Origin: Heterobasidion occidentale
Lineage: Eukaryota; Basidiomycota; Agaricomycetes; Russulales; Bondarzewiaceae
Length of the DNA stretch: 64,000 nucleotides
Direction of reading: 5' to 3'
NCBI GenBank assembly: GCA_039111635.1
Contig: JBCAQO010000010.1
Span: forward strand, 2,356,001 to 2,420,000
Below are positions 11,199 through 25,218 of this stretch, piece by piece. The position numbers were made by a program, and so were the translations under genes. Each line of letters starts with the position of its first letter. Position 1 is the stretch's first letter. The notes beneath the pieces were generated by a model, which ran no database searches, was not told the origin of the DNA, and worked only from the letters and a program-made list of their open reading frames with translations.

Positions 11199-14091
11199 CT
11201 AATACACCTCGATGGCCATAGTGGCTGCTTGTAGCGCGTCCGCATATTTCTGGAATTCAGGCTGTGAGCAGGCAAGGACGCGCTGGAACATCATCTTGAA
11301 TATATCTTCCAAGTCGCCGATGACGGGATACTGGGCCTTGCTGTGCCCACGCACATTCAGGCACCACCGTTCCACCTCCTTTGCTTTATCCCCTGCATAA
11401 CCGTCCCACTTACAACCGTCGATATCAGCTTGATCGAACGTCAATTCACAACGAGGACCAGTGGCACGATGAAATGCGCTTGTGGTAGCCAAATCGAGGA
11501 AGAGAGCGACGTGCTTGGGTTTGAAGTGCGCACCGTCCTTACGAACGATGAAAGGGCAGGTCAGACCATTAGCGACTGATTTCTCGGCCGCTGTCGATTG
11601 AACTTTGATCTGGTAAGGAATCATGATGAAGTTGGATAAATCGAGGTGTCGCTTGATATCTCCCTTGTAGCCCACTAAAAACCCGTCCATCACTGGCTGG
11701 CTAAACTTGCACTGCACCGCGCAAGTACGGCTCCAAAGATCACGTAGGAAGTCAGGCTTGAGCTTGCTAATGTTGGTGTCGACTTCAATGAAATGAGTAA
11801 AGTTGAGCCAAACATTGCTGGCCCAGCTTATGAGGTTGTTGCGATGCCGCCGTTGGGCCGGTTCGTTGTCCAGACCAAGATTGTCCCCGAGCAAGGTAAT
11901 TAAAAATTGGTCGAGTCTGACAGGTGGGATCGCGAGAGCCCGTCGGCTCTCGATCATTGGCACGAATTCGCCCCCTCTGGGCAAGGTCGCTTTGTCGCGT
12001 GTGAATATCATGAGAAGTCGACCACATAACTCCCCCTGAAGACCTCGATCAAGCACGACTCCGTTGATGATAAGCTTCTCGAGCAAGGTCCTCATCGCGA
12101 TCTTGTAGGTGTCACTTGCTTGATTCAACACCTGTGTGGCAGCAATAGCAAGGAGCGGTTCCGAAGGCGCTTTGGTGACAACAATACCGCCGACGACACC
12201 CATCAGAATCCGCATGTGTCGGGCCACGGCGACCACGGCTACCCGACTCGCAGCGGCGCTTTCGCCAACTTCGAGCAAAACTCGATTGGCAAAGGCAGCA
12301 AGAACGTGGTCTTGGTCGGTGGCGTCGAACAAAGGGCCACGGAAAAGCTTCATTATAGCCAATCGTACCAGATCCATGTGCGTTTCGCTTGTGGCCCAAA
12401 GCTAGTCAAGCGCCCATCAAGACATGGTCAAGCATCATTTCAAACGGGCACCTACCGGTCGGCCAAACTGCTTGAGCTTTTTCAATGATAGTGCGTCTTC
12501 AGGTTTTTTTATTTGCACGTCCATCTTGAACTGGTCAAATCCAAGGTAGACCCAGACAGGCAAAGGTTTGAGTGCATCTCTCAACCTAAAGGACGAAGCA
12601 ATATCTCCGGTCCCTGCTAGGAGTGGCACAGACGAATTCGTGTCGAGAAGAAGGTGCCAGAATACCACTCCATGAGTATCTTCGTAATAGTCGGTAACCT
12701 TGATGATACGTTCCAAAGCGATCAATGACATGTGTGCACCGGGAGGGCGAGGAGTTTTCATCGTGTCCTTGCCCACATTGAGGAGGGTGCACTCATCGAA
12801 AGCGAAGACAAACCGATCGTAACTCAGTGTTTTGAGCTTCTGGGCTAGATCCATCAACCTTGCCTTGACGAGAAGGAGAAAGACTTCGTGATGCCACGTA
12901 ATGATACCTTCAAGCTCCTCATCTGCCGGGGTTTCCGATTCAAAGTCTTTGGTTCGGATGTGTTCGAGCCCGGCTATGTTATCTGTGAGCATTTGTTCTG
13001 CGCGCTGCACGACATCGATGAAGAGCTCTTGACGCTGTTCCGCCGGAAATTGCACCTGCCATGCTTTCATAGCCTCCTTGGGTGAGGTCGATTGGCCGAT
13101 CGTATCCTTCACAACCTCCAACAGTGCCCCGTAGAAGGCTGCAGCCAGTTCCTCACCCTAGCCCAACATCAAAGATGCATACTCGTAAGATGAGTTTCTA
13201 GGCTCACTCTGAACTGGGGGGCGCGGTTTTTTGCAAAGAATTCGTAGACGCCATGATCGCGAGGGGGCCAGCCTTGTGTCGCCTCCTCGCTGCCTCGAAA
13301 GCAAACACTCAGAGTTGGGATCTGTCGGATGATTTGAATATCAAAACGAGGGCCGATTTTTGAAGAAAGCGTACGAACGCGACTGCCTAATTCTTCAACC
13401 AAGCGTGATTTCCCGGTGCCACTAGACTGCAGGATACTGATTATTTTGCCGTAGTGAATGTCGCGCTTGTAGATGGATTTATACTCCTCAAGGGCCTCAA
13501 AGAAATCGTTGACTGCCTCGCCCCGGTATTTTTCATGGAAAGCCCTGTCTAGCCTCTTTTCCTTCTCGTAGCTGTTGTAGAAGGAAAGGCTGCTCAGTAT
13601 GGAAACGAACAGGGGAAGAAATACTGCCAACTCACGGAGTATCCGGTGGCAAATCTTCATTGATAACTCCACATCGAGCACGTCAAACGATACGTAGAGC
13701 ATGTAGAGCATGAGCGACGTACTGCAAGCGTCCAAAAGAAATTCGCCAGCATGATCGCAATCGAGAATGAGCTCGGTAAGATCGTAGTCGGACTTCAACG
13801 GTAGAGGAGAGTTCGTATCGCCTTGACGGAAGAGAGCATTCAAGAGAGCCGCCGGGAGTTTACCCTGAGGTAGACTCGCAAGCCTTTTCATAGCATCTTG
13901 TGCAAAGGACCGGGGGTGTTCCAGAACCTGATCGGGTTGACGAGAGCGTATGGATTGAATAACTTTTTTCGGATAGAATAGAGTGTTGGGATCAATTGGA
14001 CGTGGAATTCATGTACATTAGATTCGTCGAGGGTCGTGAACCAGTGGATGACCTGTTCTTGGACATTGTCGGTAGCGGTACTGAGATCCAT
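11199..14091 (-). CDS. Large P-loop NTPase of a mushroom-expanded family
   Basis: Exons 14091-13208, 13157-12456 and 12401-11199 are joined over introns of 50 bp (GTGAGC...CTAG) and 54 bp (GTAGGT...CTAG). They read through to 929 residues if one base is restored near 13890 (HKML/KRLASLPQGK). Walker A is SSGTGKSRLVEEL (about residue 225) and Walker B is FVFAFDECTLL (about 416). Further family landmarks are VCFRGSEEATQGWPPRD, WVYLGFDQF, GRPLW across intron 2, VLDRGLQGELCGRLL and PCHV-like C-terminal blocks ending WCLNVRGHSKAQYPVI. Many paralogues of this layout occur in agaricomycete genomes. They resemble Crinkler-type (CRN) NTPases, but that link is inference. No transmembrane segment is evident. 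A frame at 14318-14094 ending just upstream could be an N-terminal extension after a second single-base change. The start chosen is MDLSTATDN. Confidence 0.65.
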
Positions 14092-14891
14092 TTCTAAAAC
14101 GCCTGCCCGCCTTGCATTCGAATGCGCGAGGTAAGAATTTGAAGTTGCACAGCCGCAGAGGGAGACGGAGGAGCACGGAGGGCCGCCTTAGCCTTGTGCT
14201 TACCAAGCGGGGCAGGCCCCAGCATCGTGTCGGCTCCTCCCGACACTGACTTGGACTTAGAAATTGTCGACTGCGTCGGCGCGACCTTGCTTGAGGTTGA
14301 CACAGCGTACCCGCCCACTCGCTGCGCCAGTCCTGGTTTCGTTGGAATCTACCAACGACTCCCATGCCATACGTCTGTCATGTATCCCAGTCCCTGCACA
14401 GCACATATCCAGCGCTCACCGTCGGACGACTCGGATCACGTCCAGTGTTCAGCGTTCCAGCTCAACCGGAATTGAATCCAGGTCTGTCCTCTCACGCAGC
14501 CATCTGTCTGAGATCAATAACACATCGTTGTTGATGGTCTGATTCTTGTCTGCGCGTTTCATCCATGCTTGTGCTCGCGTCTTAACACACCCAAGAGACT
14601 CGTGCACCTTCCGAAAAAGTATCGTGCATCATGTGTAGGCGTTTCTGTTTCCGCCACGCTTATTTCACGGATAGTCGCCTCGACGCTCTTCCAGGGTTCA
14701 TGTCATCTTTGTGTGTGTGTGTGTGATCATATATTAACGTCTAGTGACGGAGCGCCGTATGTCTAGACGAGTAGCGTCATCTTTGTGTACCCATCAGCAT
14801 GGCTCAAACTTCCTTGGCGTTGCGAAATGACTCATTCCAGCACAATACATACATCAACGAATGGCACGAGCGAGTCACATTCCACCCAACC
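14092..14891. other. Intergenic, contains (GT)n microsatellite
   Basis: A (GT)7 run lies at 14711-14725. The 14094-14318 (-) reading frame, Ala/Ser-rich, may belong to the NTPase N-terminus. Otherwise nothing is recognised. Confidence 0.4.
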
Positions 14892-17854
14892 TCACGAATC
14901 GCTTACCCAGCGGAACAGCTGTGCCCCTGACTGCTGCAGCGCACGCGCCGCCTGATGTACCCCAATGGCGGCGTCAGACGACCGCGCAGGCCGAGCGCCG
15001 TCTCGGAACATGTACTTGTACACCTCCCTCGCCACAACAGGTCCGTCCCCGTCCCCGATAGAATACATCGTCGCCACGATCGACCTGAACCCCGTCACCT
15101 GCAGCGCAGCCGCCAGGCTCATCGACTCGTTCCGCGCGACAGGTCCCACGGCCGTGTGGCACGCGCTCAGATACGCAAAGTCCGCCTGCGGCAGCTGAGC
15201 CTGCATCAGGGCCTCTATGTTCAGATGCCCGACGTGGCCCAGATGAAACGTGCTCAGCAATGGCTGTTGAGCGTCGACGGTCCCGTGGCGGCAGAGGTGG
15301 ACCCAGCTGTGCGTCCGGAGGTGACCTAGCACAGCGGCTGACGAGGCCGCGCTGTCAACGAGTGCGGTCACAGGGAGAGACGCGAACTCTTGCAGAACCT
15401 CAATCTCCGTCTTTGCGCAAGGTAGATCACAAAACCCAGCCGTTTTGCTCTGCGCCACAGCCAGTATTCGTGCAGAATCAGCTTCTATGGAGTTCCTTGC
15501 ACGGAGCAGGGCTGCGAGAGTAGGCGTGTACGACGATACGACGATGTCGGGCAAATTCAAGCACCCGTCTTCATATGGTCCCGCCGCGTGTATGGGCATG
15601 TCTGCCGCCCCAGCCATGCACCAGAACAGACGCTCCGCAATGGGACCGAGCTTGTGTAGATCTTCAATCACGGGCTTGGCGATCGTCTTCCAGAGAAAGC
15701 GCAAGGTCCTGAGAAGTGCAGAGTCCATGGCACGCATGGTGTCCCTTGTAGGATCATCCTCGAGAGACTCTGCAGCGAACGCCAACTCTTCCTGCGCAGA
15801 TTCGAGCCGTTGAACGTCGGCGTCGGGCAGAGGGACGTGGCGGATGCCATGAGCGACCGTCAACACGAGCGCATCACAGCGGTCTTCGCACAGGTTCACG
15901 ACCACGACGGGGCCATCGCGCGCGATCCCCTCCAGGTCCACAAACCTTGTCAATCGCATAAAGTCGCCGAATCCATCCAGCTTTCTCACTTCAGCGAGCA
16001 AGCCCTCGTATCTCTCCGCGAGCTCGCGGTGGTGCCGCTCCGTCCGGTCAGGATCCCTGATGCTGTCGATCGTGACAAACGTGTAGGTCACAGATTGTGT
16101 CCGCATGATGCCTTCGAGTTCATTGATCGTCGCAGACAGTCGACCCGCGAGGGCAGGCGAGACCTGGTGCAACTTGTCCATGGACGGCCGAAGGCGTAAC
16201 GTCTGCTGCCAAACGACGGACCGGCCATGCTCCAGCAGCTCTATCGCATGCTCCAGAATTCCCTCTTTGATCGCGTGTGAGGCCGCGCGCGAGCTTTCTA
16301 TCGGACTCTTCGCGAGAATGTCGTGTCGCGCCTGCACGGACCGCCCTATGCTCACTGTGCGAAGCTGTTGCTGCAGGCGCGCGTCGAACACGGCACCGAC
16401 ATCAGAGGTGCGATGGTGTTTCGTGGCGACGGCCTCCCACGTCCTAGTGTACCGCAGACAGTAACCGCTCAGAGCAGTCGTCGAGGTCGCCGCCTGAGCG
16501 TACATACGCAGGCACTAATCCAGGTCACTCACGTCTCCTCGCGATTCATACCTCGCGTATACGACATCGCCCCAGGTGACCATCACGCCCGCCAACCCCG
16601 GGTGCATCTCCGGGACCAGCGAAACCGCGAGCTCGGTCCATACCGCCGCCTCGTCGAGCGCGTCCGCGTTGGCTTCTTTTTTTGCGACCTCTAGCAGACA
16701 CGCAGCAAGACCTGCGGCCCAGAAGGGGTATCGTGGGTGGCGTGTGTCCGTCTCTGCTCCCAACGCGTCTCGACAAAGGCAGACGACTTCGATGAGATCA
16801 CCCTCGGCCTCCTGAAGCTGGTACCGTCTCTTCAACGCATCACCAGGTCCGAAGAGCGCCTCCGCCCTGTCCGGGTGCGTCTCACGCCGTTCTTCCGTCA
16901 CACCTCTAAAGAGCGCAATTGCCGCATTCAAGTCCTCCACCTGCCCCCGTCCTCCCACATCACCAATGCGCACATCCCTTTGGCTGCCACGGAGTCCATC
17001 ATGTTCTGGTCTTCACCTTCGGAGGCCTCGTGGGTCGCCACAGCAGCATATGCAAGTGTCCATGCAGCCTTTAAATCCTCCTCGTTCCCATGTAAGACGA
17101 AGCGCTGTCGGAGAATCGTGCCCTGCAGTGCCAGGATCACAGCCAGCAGTGGATGGTCTAGCCCACAGAGCCTCAAAGCGTCACGACCGACGCCTGCCGC
17201 CTTGTCCAGCACCTCACCGTCACCCGTAGCGTCATAATATGCGACGAGCGCCTTGGAGAGTTGCCAAAAGACGATCATCTGGATCATCGGGTCACGGATT
17301 CCGCTCTCTGCCAGGAATGCGCGGCAGGCCTCGATGGCTAGCAGTATGTCTTCCTGCTGTCCTAGACGCCGGAAGCGGGCTTCCAGCGACATACTCAGCG
17401 GATTATAAAAGGCGAATCGCTCGGGGCCCGTGACGCCTGCAAGACATATCTTAAGCGCGCTCACCGACTGTTCGAGGTCCAACAAAGCGTCAAAGTGTGT
17501 GTAGCGCATATACGAAGCGTGACTGAACGCAGAAAGCGCCCTTCTCAGCGGTTCCGAGACAGGTGCAGATAGTTCAGGTCCATACCCGAACCCGCGGAGC
17601 GCCTCCCAACAAAGCCCGACCGCTTGGACCAGTACATCTACCCTATTCGTCGCAACTAGCGCGAATGCATGTGCCACGCATGCGTGGGCCCTCTCCTGGC
17701 TTCCATGCGCCATTGTGGCGATGTCTCCGAGTACGAGCGCCTCGCGTCTGAATGCGCTCGCGTAGTCTTCCATCTTATCGGCGGGGTTGCTGAGCATGCG
17801 ATGCTCGGCGCGGAAAGGATTTACCCAGAGAAGCTGCGGGAGGGCGTGTCGCAT
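14892..17854 (-). pseudogene. TPR-CHAT (caspase-like protease) gene with frameshift and in-frame TAG
   Basis: The first ~650 residues are TPR-like helical repeats with degenerate pairs such as VEDLNAAIALFRG and RYESRGDVSDLD. The last ~200 form a CHAT domain, a caspase-clan peptidase: SWVHLCRHG holds the catalytic His (codon 15285-15287) and YLSACHTAVG the catalytic Cys (codon 15159-15161). FRSIVATMYSIGDGDGPVVA follows, as in mushroom CHAT proteins. Two lesions occur. Near 16950 one base is missing before GQVEDLNAAI. At 16515-16517 a TAG stands in frame between SDLD and CLRMYAQA, explained by CAG to TAG. The end at 14892 follows FRWVSDS and is a little shorter than usual; GTAAGC there may be a donor for a last small exon. 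In bacteria and fungi, TPR-CHAT proteases are linked to regulated cell death or defence; here function is inferred. Confidence 0.7.
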
Positions 17855-18000
17855 CGGCTGGGCGGTGGCATCAAAGGCGAGGGCTGCAGAATGGAGACTA
17901 GAGGTGCGGGACTTATCATGAGGGTGGTCGAATGGGTGAGGCGGTCTTTTACGCGTGAGCTCGGTAAGCTTCCGAACGGTATGCCAGGAGCCCCTGATGA

Positions 18001-19459
18001 GGCCCAGTGAAAACCCGATATTGCGAGATCTAACCAGAACGAACGAGAACGGACAAGGATATATGAGTAGATCTGGTTATAAAAGTCTCATTTTGATCGA
18101 ACGTGAACGACTCGTATCGCACTGAGCCGAGCTCAAATCAAACCTAATGTTCTGGGATCTATCTGTATCAACTTGGGTCGATTCTCAAATTAGTTCTGGT
18201 GCGTTCAAAATTTAGCCATATCTATCCATATCTCATCACATAGGTGAATATCTATCGACATCAACAACATATCTACTTGAATCTAACCCTATCGATCTAT
18301 CACATACCTGCCATCTAATGTCCTCGAATGACATCAAAACACCCACCACCAAGGATCTCACCACCTTGAATCCCATCTAACAACGTCGCCCCTCCTCGCC
18401 AGGTAGTCCAAGCTCTGCGTCACGACTGCCCGCCTTCGCTTTCTAGGAGGATTGAACAGGATTAGTATATAGTTTCAATAGTTATACTATGACACACCTG
18501 TTCTTGCTCAAGACGGTCATATACCTATAGATTTCGATGTATATTAAGTTCAAGATCTAATAAAATCAATGAGAACATACCGCGAGCTCGTCTGAAGAAA
18601 GTTCGGACCAGTAGGCATTGAATTCATTGGTTGTCCCTTTCGGAAATTGTTCTTTCCATTGTCGTGCACATATGTTTCTGTGTGCGATGCTATTATGTGT
18701 GCGGCAGCACTGCATATACAGTAGAGAGTAGATCACATACCTTGCGACGAGTTGCTTCCCTATGCATAGAACTCTGTTACCGACACCCCTCATCTGGTAA
18801 GCAGGAACTTTTGATGCTTGTGCAGATGAAGAAGCATTTGGCGTGCAGATCTGACTCCTCGGTTCTGATGCTAAGCATGGTAAGAAGTTAGTACATCATC
18901 GAAGGAGTCGAAGTCGACAGCGTTACCTGAGGTAACTGCTGCTGGCACTGCTGCTGCTGCTGCTGCCGCCGCTGCTGCCGTTGTGGTTGTTGCCGCTGCT
19001 GTTGTGGTTGCTGCTGCTACTGGTGCCGGTGAAAGTAACGTTGCTGCCGCCGCTGCTGTTGCCGGTGTTGTCTGGGTGTGCGTGCAGAGGAAATATGGAT
19101 CTGTTCATGATCTGATTCCATCGATGACAGGATGAAGCTCGAGCCGTGCACCAATGGCTCTACAAGATTCTGTTAGCACCCGATTTTCAAAAGATCAAAG
19201 TTCTTGATAGCATTGGAACTCTGGAGGTACGACTTGTAGAAACTTGAAAGAGCGCGAATGCAGCCGCGAGTTGTCTCGTCGTAAGAAAAAATTTCAAAGA
19301 CTATTTGATTATATAACATCCGACTTTCGCCAAACAATCGCAACTGGTCGATACAGAGAGACCAGTGTTTAGACCACGCTCTACCGTACTATCTCATGAG
19401 ACAACAGGGAGTTCTCACTCGTTCTGGTTCGATCTCGCAATATCGGGTTTTCACTGGGG
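18001..19459. repeat. ~49-bp inverted repeat flanking 1.36 kb
   Basis: Bases 18001-18050 (core AAAACCCGATATTGCGAGAT) recur in reverse complement at 19411-19459 with 3 mismatches over 48. The enclosed 1.36 kb has no recognisable transposase or gene. It is AT-richer than the flanks, and includes a triplet-rich tract. It could be a non-autonomous element or a local inverted duplication. No target-site duplication was identified. Confidence 0.6.
18931..19076. repeat. GCTGCT/GTTGTT triplet-rich tract
   Basis: An imperfect run of trinucleotides (GCTGCTGCTGCCGCCGCTGC, GTTGTGGTTGTTGCCG) gives poly-Ser/Asn/Gly readings on the - strand (18923-19108). It is low-complexity sequence and I do not support a gene. 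Confidence 0.55.
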
Positions 19460-19692
19460 ATGAGGCCTTGTGCGGCTTCAGTGAGCCGTGACGCCTCTCG
19501 TGCGGCATCCTCCGTCCCGATCATTCTACACTGGCATACAAGCTCGTTCAGGACCTTCAATCGGCTACTCACTCCGATACCTAAGCTTGTCAATTTCTCA
19601 GCCTCCTTGAGCACCTCGATACAGTTCCTCGCAGATGAACCCCGCTCCCTCATCGCCGTCTCGAGCGTCATCAATCGTTCGGGGCAGTCCAC
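19381..19692 (-). pseudogene. Coding remnant of unknown helical protein
   Basis: An open stretch reads DCPERLMTLETAMRERGSS, then EVLKEAEKLTSLGIGVSSRL, then LNELVCQCRMIGTEDAAREA. This looks like a genuine amphipathic-helix protein and not random translation. A second frame just upstream (about 19710-19800) reads ALLLHDTFVLRLTGSAL and may be the preceding part, separated by a frame change. The 3' end overlaps the right arm of the inverted repeat (19411-19459). No catalytic motif is seen. The spacing recalls TPR-like repeats of CHAT genes such as the neighbour at 14892-17854, but I cannot assign it. Confidence 0.3.
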
Positions 19693-20734
19693 GTGCGTGG
19701 TCGGGGCAAGAGTAGTGATCCTGGCTGCTGCCCAAGGCGCTCCCGGTCAGCCTCAGTACAAAGGTGTCGTGCAGCAGCAAGGCTTTGGTGCTCTCATTCT
19801 CCTTGTCTAAACTCATCTGACAACCGCAGTCAATTCCTCCCATCCAACCGACCTGACTACCCTTGACCAAGCCCTTCGTCCACGAGGGCTCGATGCCGTC
19901 CCTAACCTCAGTCTTCAAGCTTCGGTCGCGGTACAAGAAACACCGTTCACCCTCGCCTCCTTCGTCGACAAGATTTGCGCCAGAGTTCATGCTTTCTGAG
20001 TATAGGGTGATCCTGTCAAACACGAGTCGGCATCTTGCACGAGCTCGTAGAGGAGGAACAACACTAGTCAGATGGCGTTCGCAGCAGACGGCAATCAAGG
20101 ACACTGCGCACTGAGGAACACAGGGATAGGCATGGGGGAGAGGGCCTCCACGGCAGATCCTAGATGCACCTCGACATGTACTCGCGATTCGCCGCCCTCG
20201 AGAACTGTCTATGTAGGAGGAGCGCTTTCTAATAGTTCGAGGGATGCTCACACATGTACCGACGCACCCACTGACTCTGTCAACCCCACACGCCTATGCC
20301 CCATGCGTGCGTACGCACACCAGGACGTCAAGTCGCTGTTTTTGCAAATCGTGCGCTGCGTCGGAAAGACTCTTGATGACAGGTGCACGTGCAGAGAATC
20401 GCGACTGTCAGTGCGAGCCGCCGATGAGAGGTTCGCTGGCCTGGTAGCGAAGGTACCAGCTGCCGGTATCGCAACGATTCAACGATTCAGCTACAGCCGA
20501 ACGGGAGCGCGCGCTGGTACCAGGCTCATCACGCCCCCCAGTCCGCGCACAGACTCGGACAAGCGCTATCGACGGAACCAGTCGGTAACCTCCCGGGGCC
20601 GATCGCGCGCGCACTCGGCCAAGTCTAAAAAGGATGATGGTAGGTGGATGACAAGGTCATTCCCGCTGTCGTCCTGTATGCCTGCCCATTGCTCAACCTG
20701 TGTCCCCACGACCTCCGCGACCCCCTAGACGCCA
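19693..20734. other. No gene recognised
   Basis: Apart from the short helical remnant at its left edge, the frames (up to 218 codons at 20072-20728 +) have no motif and look like shadows of GC-rich sequence. Confidence 0.35.
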
Positions 20735-21620
20735 CCTCCGCTCGCTCACTCGACCCCTTCAACAGTCAATCCCGCCTTTGATGCACGCGCGACCCCTTGA
20801 CGCCATGCACCCGCCTTCATCTGTGACCCACATCCGCCCGCGCGTGACCCCTCAAGCTCACACTCGTCTCCTCTAGCCCACGCTCGCCCGCCACCAAGTG
20901 CCTTCGACTGCATCAACCCCTTGGGCCCACGCGCCCATCCTCGCCTGCGCCCATCCGCACTCGCGCGTCTCCTCAAGCCCACACACGCATGCTCGAGCCC
21001 TCGACCTATCGTTCACTCCTCGTCTCCTCCTCCCTCGTCCTGCATCATCACCGAGACCACACGCGCGCTCGACGCTGCACACGCTGGACCCCTCGTCTTT
21101 ACATCCTCACATTCTTTCCTCTTTTCGGCCCCTCGACCCCGCGCACGACATACCTCGCGCACACTCGACCTTGAACATGCTTGACCCTTCTTCCCTTCAT
21201 CCTCCCGACCCCCTTAACCCTCGGCCCTCATTCATCAACCGTCACACCCTCGACCTAACCTATCTGGCTGGCGGAGGAGGAAGAGAGATGGCGGCAGCGG
21301 CAGCGCAGAGACAGGCCGGGAAAAGAGACGAGCATGGACGACGGGACGTCCACGACGGATGCGCACTTGATAAGCACGCCGAGTGGTGCAAAGGTGTATA
21401 CCTCTCTTTCGCGTCCTTGCTGCCCCTCTCTCGACGTCTACACCCTCAACTTTACGCACGCACGTCCCTTCCCCAGACACGCTGCCTGCCTTCTTTCCTC
21501 CTTCTTCCAACTCCGCTGACTCCTGGTCACTCTGGTCCCCTATCACTAGTCCCCTCCGACTCTCAGACACTCTCTCCATCCACAGCCCCTCTAGCTCTCA
21601 TAATTTCTGCCCATACGCCC
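20735..21620. repeat. C/T-rich dispersed repeat A, copy 1
   Basis: The sequence is dominated by variations of CCCTCGACGCCACGCACxCG and CTCGACC, as at 30.6, 46.9, 48.8, 55.6, 62.4 and 63 kb. It ends in CTCGACCTAACCTATCTGGC then a purine-rich GGAGGAGGAAGAGAG segment, matched at 63541-63600. Long Pro/Ser/His/Leu frames here are composition artefacts. Confidence 0.55.
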
Positions 21621-21987
21621 CATGTCTGGCTACAACTCTCTTGTCTCCATGAGCACCCCCGCTATCAGACCCAGTCCACCTCCCCCCGTCCCGGTCCAAA
21701 AACTCAAAATGACAGCCTGCTCTCGCTCACCCACGCCCCTCCCCTTAGTCGACTGGCTCAACGTCACCCTCCCCGTATTCAAGACCCCCTCCGGCGACCC
21801 CGTCTCCAAGCTTTAATGGGGTTCACGACATTCTTTCCCGTGTCGATCGCCTCAGCCTCAGCCCGTTCGACCTCAGTTGCCTCGGAGCCCTCACCCCGAG
21901 TCCCGGAAACATCTTGGGTCAGGCTCTCGTCTGCCTCATGCACTTCGCCATCTCGCTCATCGTCTAGCTTCCAAGCCCCGTACCACC
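21621..21987. other. 5' flank of the PGI pseudogene, possible coding remnant
   Basis: A frame around 21814-21965 (+) reads GVHDILSRVDRLSLSPFDL then GNILGQALVCLMHFAISLIV and stops. It has the look of a membrane-protein remnant, but I cannot name it. It sits between repeat A and the PGI ATG. Confidence 0.3.
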
Positions 21988-23914
<1,927 letters not shown>

Positions 23915-24264
23915 GTGCGAGACGAGTCGCAATGGCAGCATGGAGAAGCAGCAGACGAAAGGAAGATGCCGTTTTCATAGACGAGAGACGAATGCAATGA
24001 ACGAAGAAGGAAGCGATGTAGCACCGCCTTCAAAACTCAAAACCATGGCTGCATGGTTGTATGATAGCACCTCTATAGAGTACGTACCCATGTAAGGACA
24101 TGCATGTATCGATGTTTTTGGCTCACTGACTGAAGCGAGTTGCTATTTCGGAAGAGTTTCACTTATCCCGCTGCTTATCGCCACTCGAAAATACGGACAA
24201 ATAGCGTGTGTTGGTTAACACGGCAGATGCCATTCGTTCAACACCACCGTTCTAGACGACCACC

Positions 24265-25218
24265 ATGAACACAGACCCTGAAGCCATCGTCTCGCCCCCT
24301 TACTCCGTTCAACCTCCCGATCCCCTCCCCGCTGAGGTGAACGTCCCCGCACTAGACCCGCGCGCCATGACGCACCCGCCGACCGATGAGGACATCTGCG
24401 CTGCCAGCTTGTACGAATGCAAGGTCCTCAAGCTACACCGTTCGTCTCTCTGCTCAGGTCGTAGGCCTCTCCTGACGCGTGCCATTCTGAGCTCATGCAT
24501 CGCTCGCACCGCGCCCCCCTTGCGCTCAGGACACGGTAAGGTCGGCGTCACAGCCGTCGCACAGGCGTCGAAGTACAAATACAGGCTGCTGCAAGCGGTA
24601 ATATGGCCCGGCACGTGCGTTGTAACATCTCGCTAGACTGAGTCTAGATCTACGTCGTCGTTCATCTTTCTTTACGATTCATCTGCGAGCCGCAGGTTGC
24701 AAGCCGCCCGTGCAGGAGTGGAAATATCGCGAGATCTGGAGTGCGTTCTCGCCATCCTCGCTCGTGCGAGCGCGCATGTGGTTTTCGCTGACATGGTGTA
24801 ATTATTGTAGATGAGATGAACGCCCACGCCCCTCAATCCTGTTGGTGAACGCTCGGTCGCACTGGCGTCGAAATACCGCTAGGCGGTTCTAGATGCTCGT
24901 GTTGCGCACGGTCCGTAGCTTGCTTTTTTAGTCACCCAAATCTCACGTGGGTGCGACTAACCACGGCTCGTTTGCATCCTCATTCACGCGCTAGAGGATA
25001 AATTGGACGAGGTATATCGAAGGCTCGAGGCGCACATCGACCGCACCGCACGCGACTGCTTTGAGGAGGTCGTACGGCGCGTCGCGCGTGAGAGTGGGCA
25101 GCGTGACACGCGAGACGTCATCAAGGAGGGCCTTGACCAGGTCATACAGCACAAGATCCAGGAGGGCCTCCGCGACGTCGTGAAAGAGGAGTTCGTGACG
25201 TACAACACCGCGACGTGA
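24265..25218 (+). CDS. Possible small multi-exon protein, unknown function
   Basis: ATG at 24265 opens a Pro-rich start (MNTDPEAIVSPPYS) followed by DICAASLYECKVLKLH. A donor-like GTTCGT and acceptor CTCAG join this to GKVGVTAVAQASKYKYRLLQA. A last open stretch at about 24997-25218 reads DEVYRRLEAHIDRTARDCFE, then VIKEGLDQVIQHKIQEGL, as a coiled coil, and stops at 25216. Small coiled-coil proteins with an SLYECK-like block occur in mushrooms but have no known role. The middle exons are uncertain and the gene may be decayed like its neighbours. Confidence 0.35.

Noticed and set aside
18001..19459. Complete DNA transposon
   Set aside because: Arms are inverted, but no transposase frame lies between them and no target duplication was seen.
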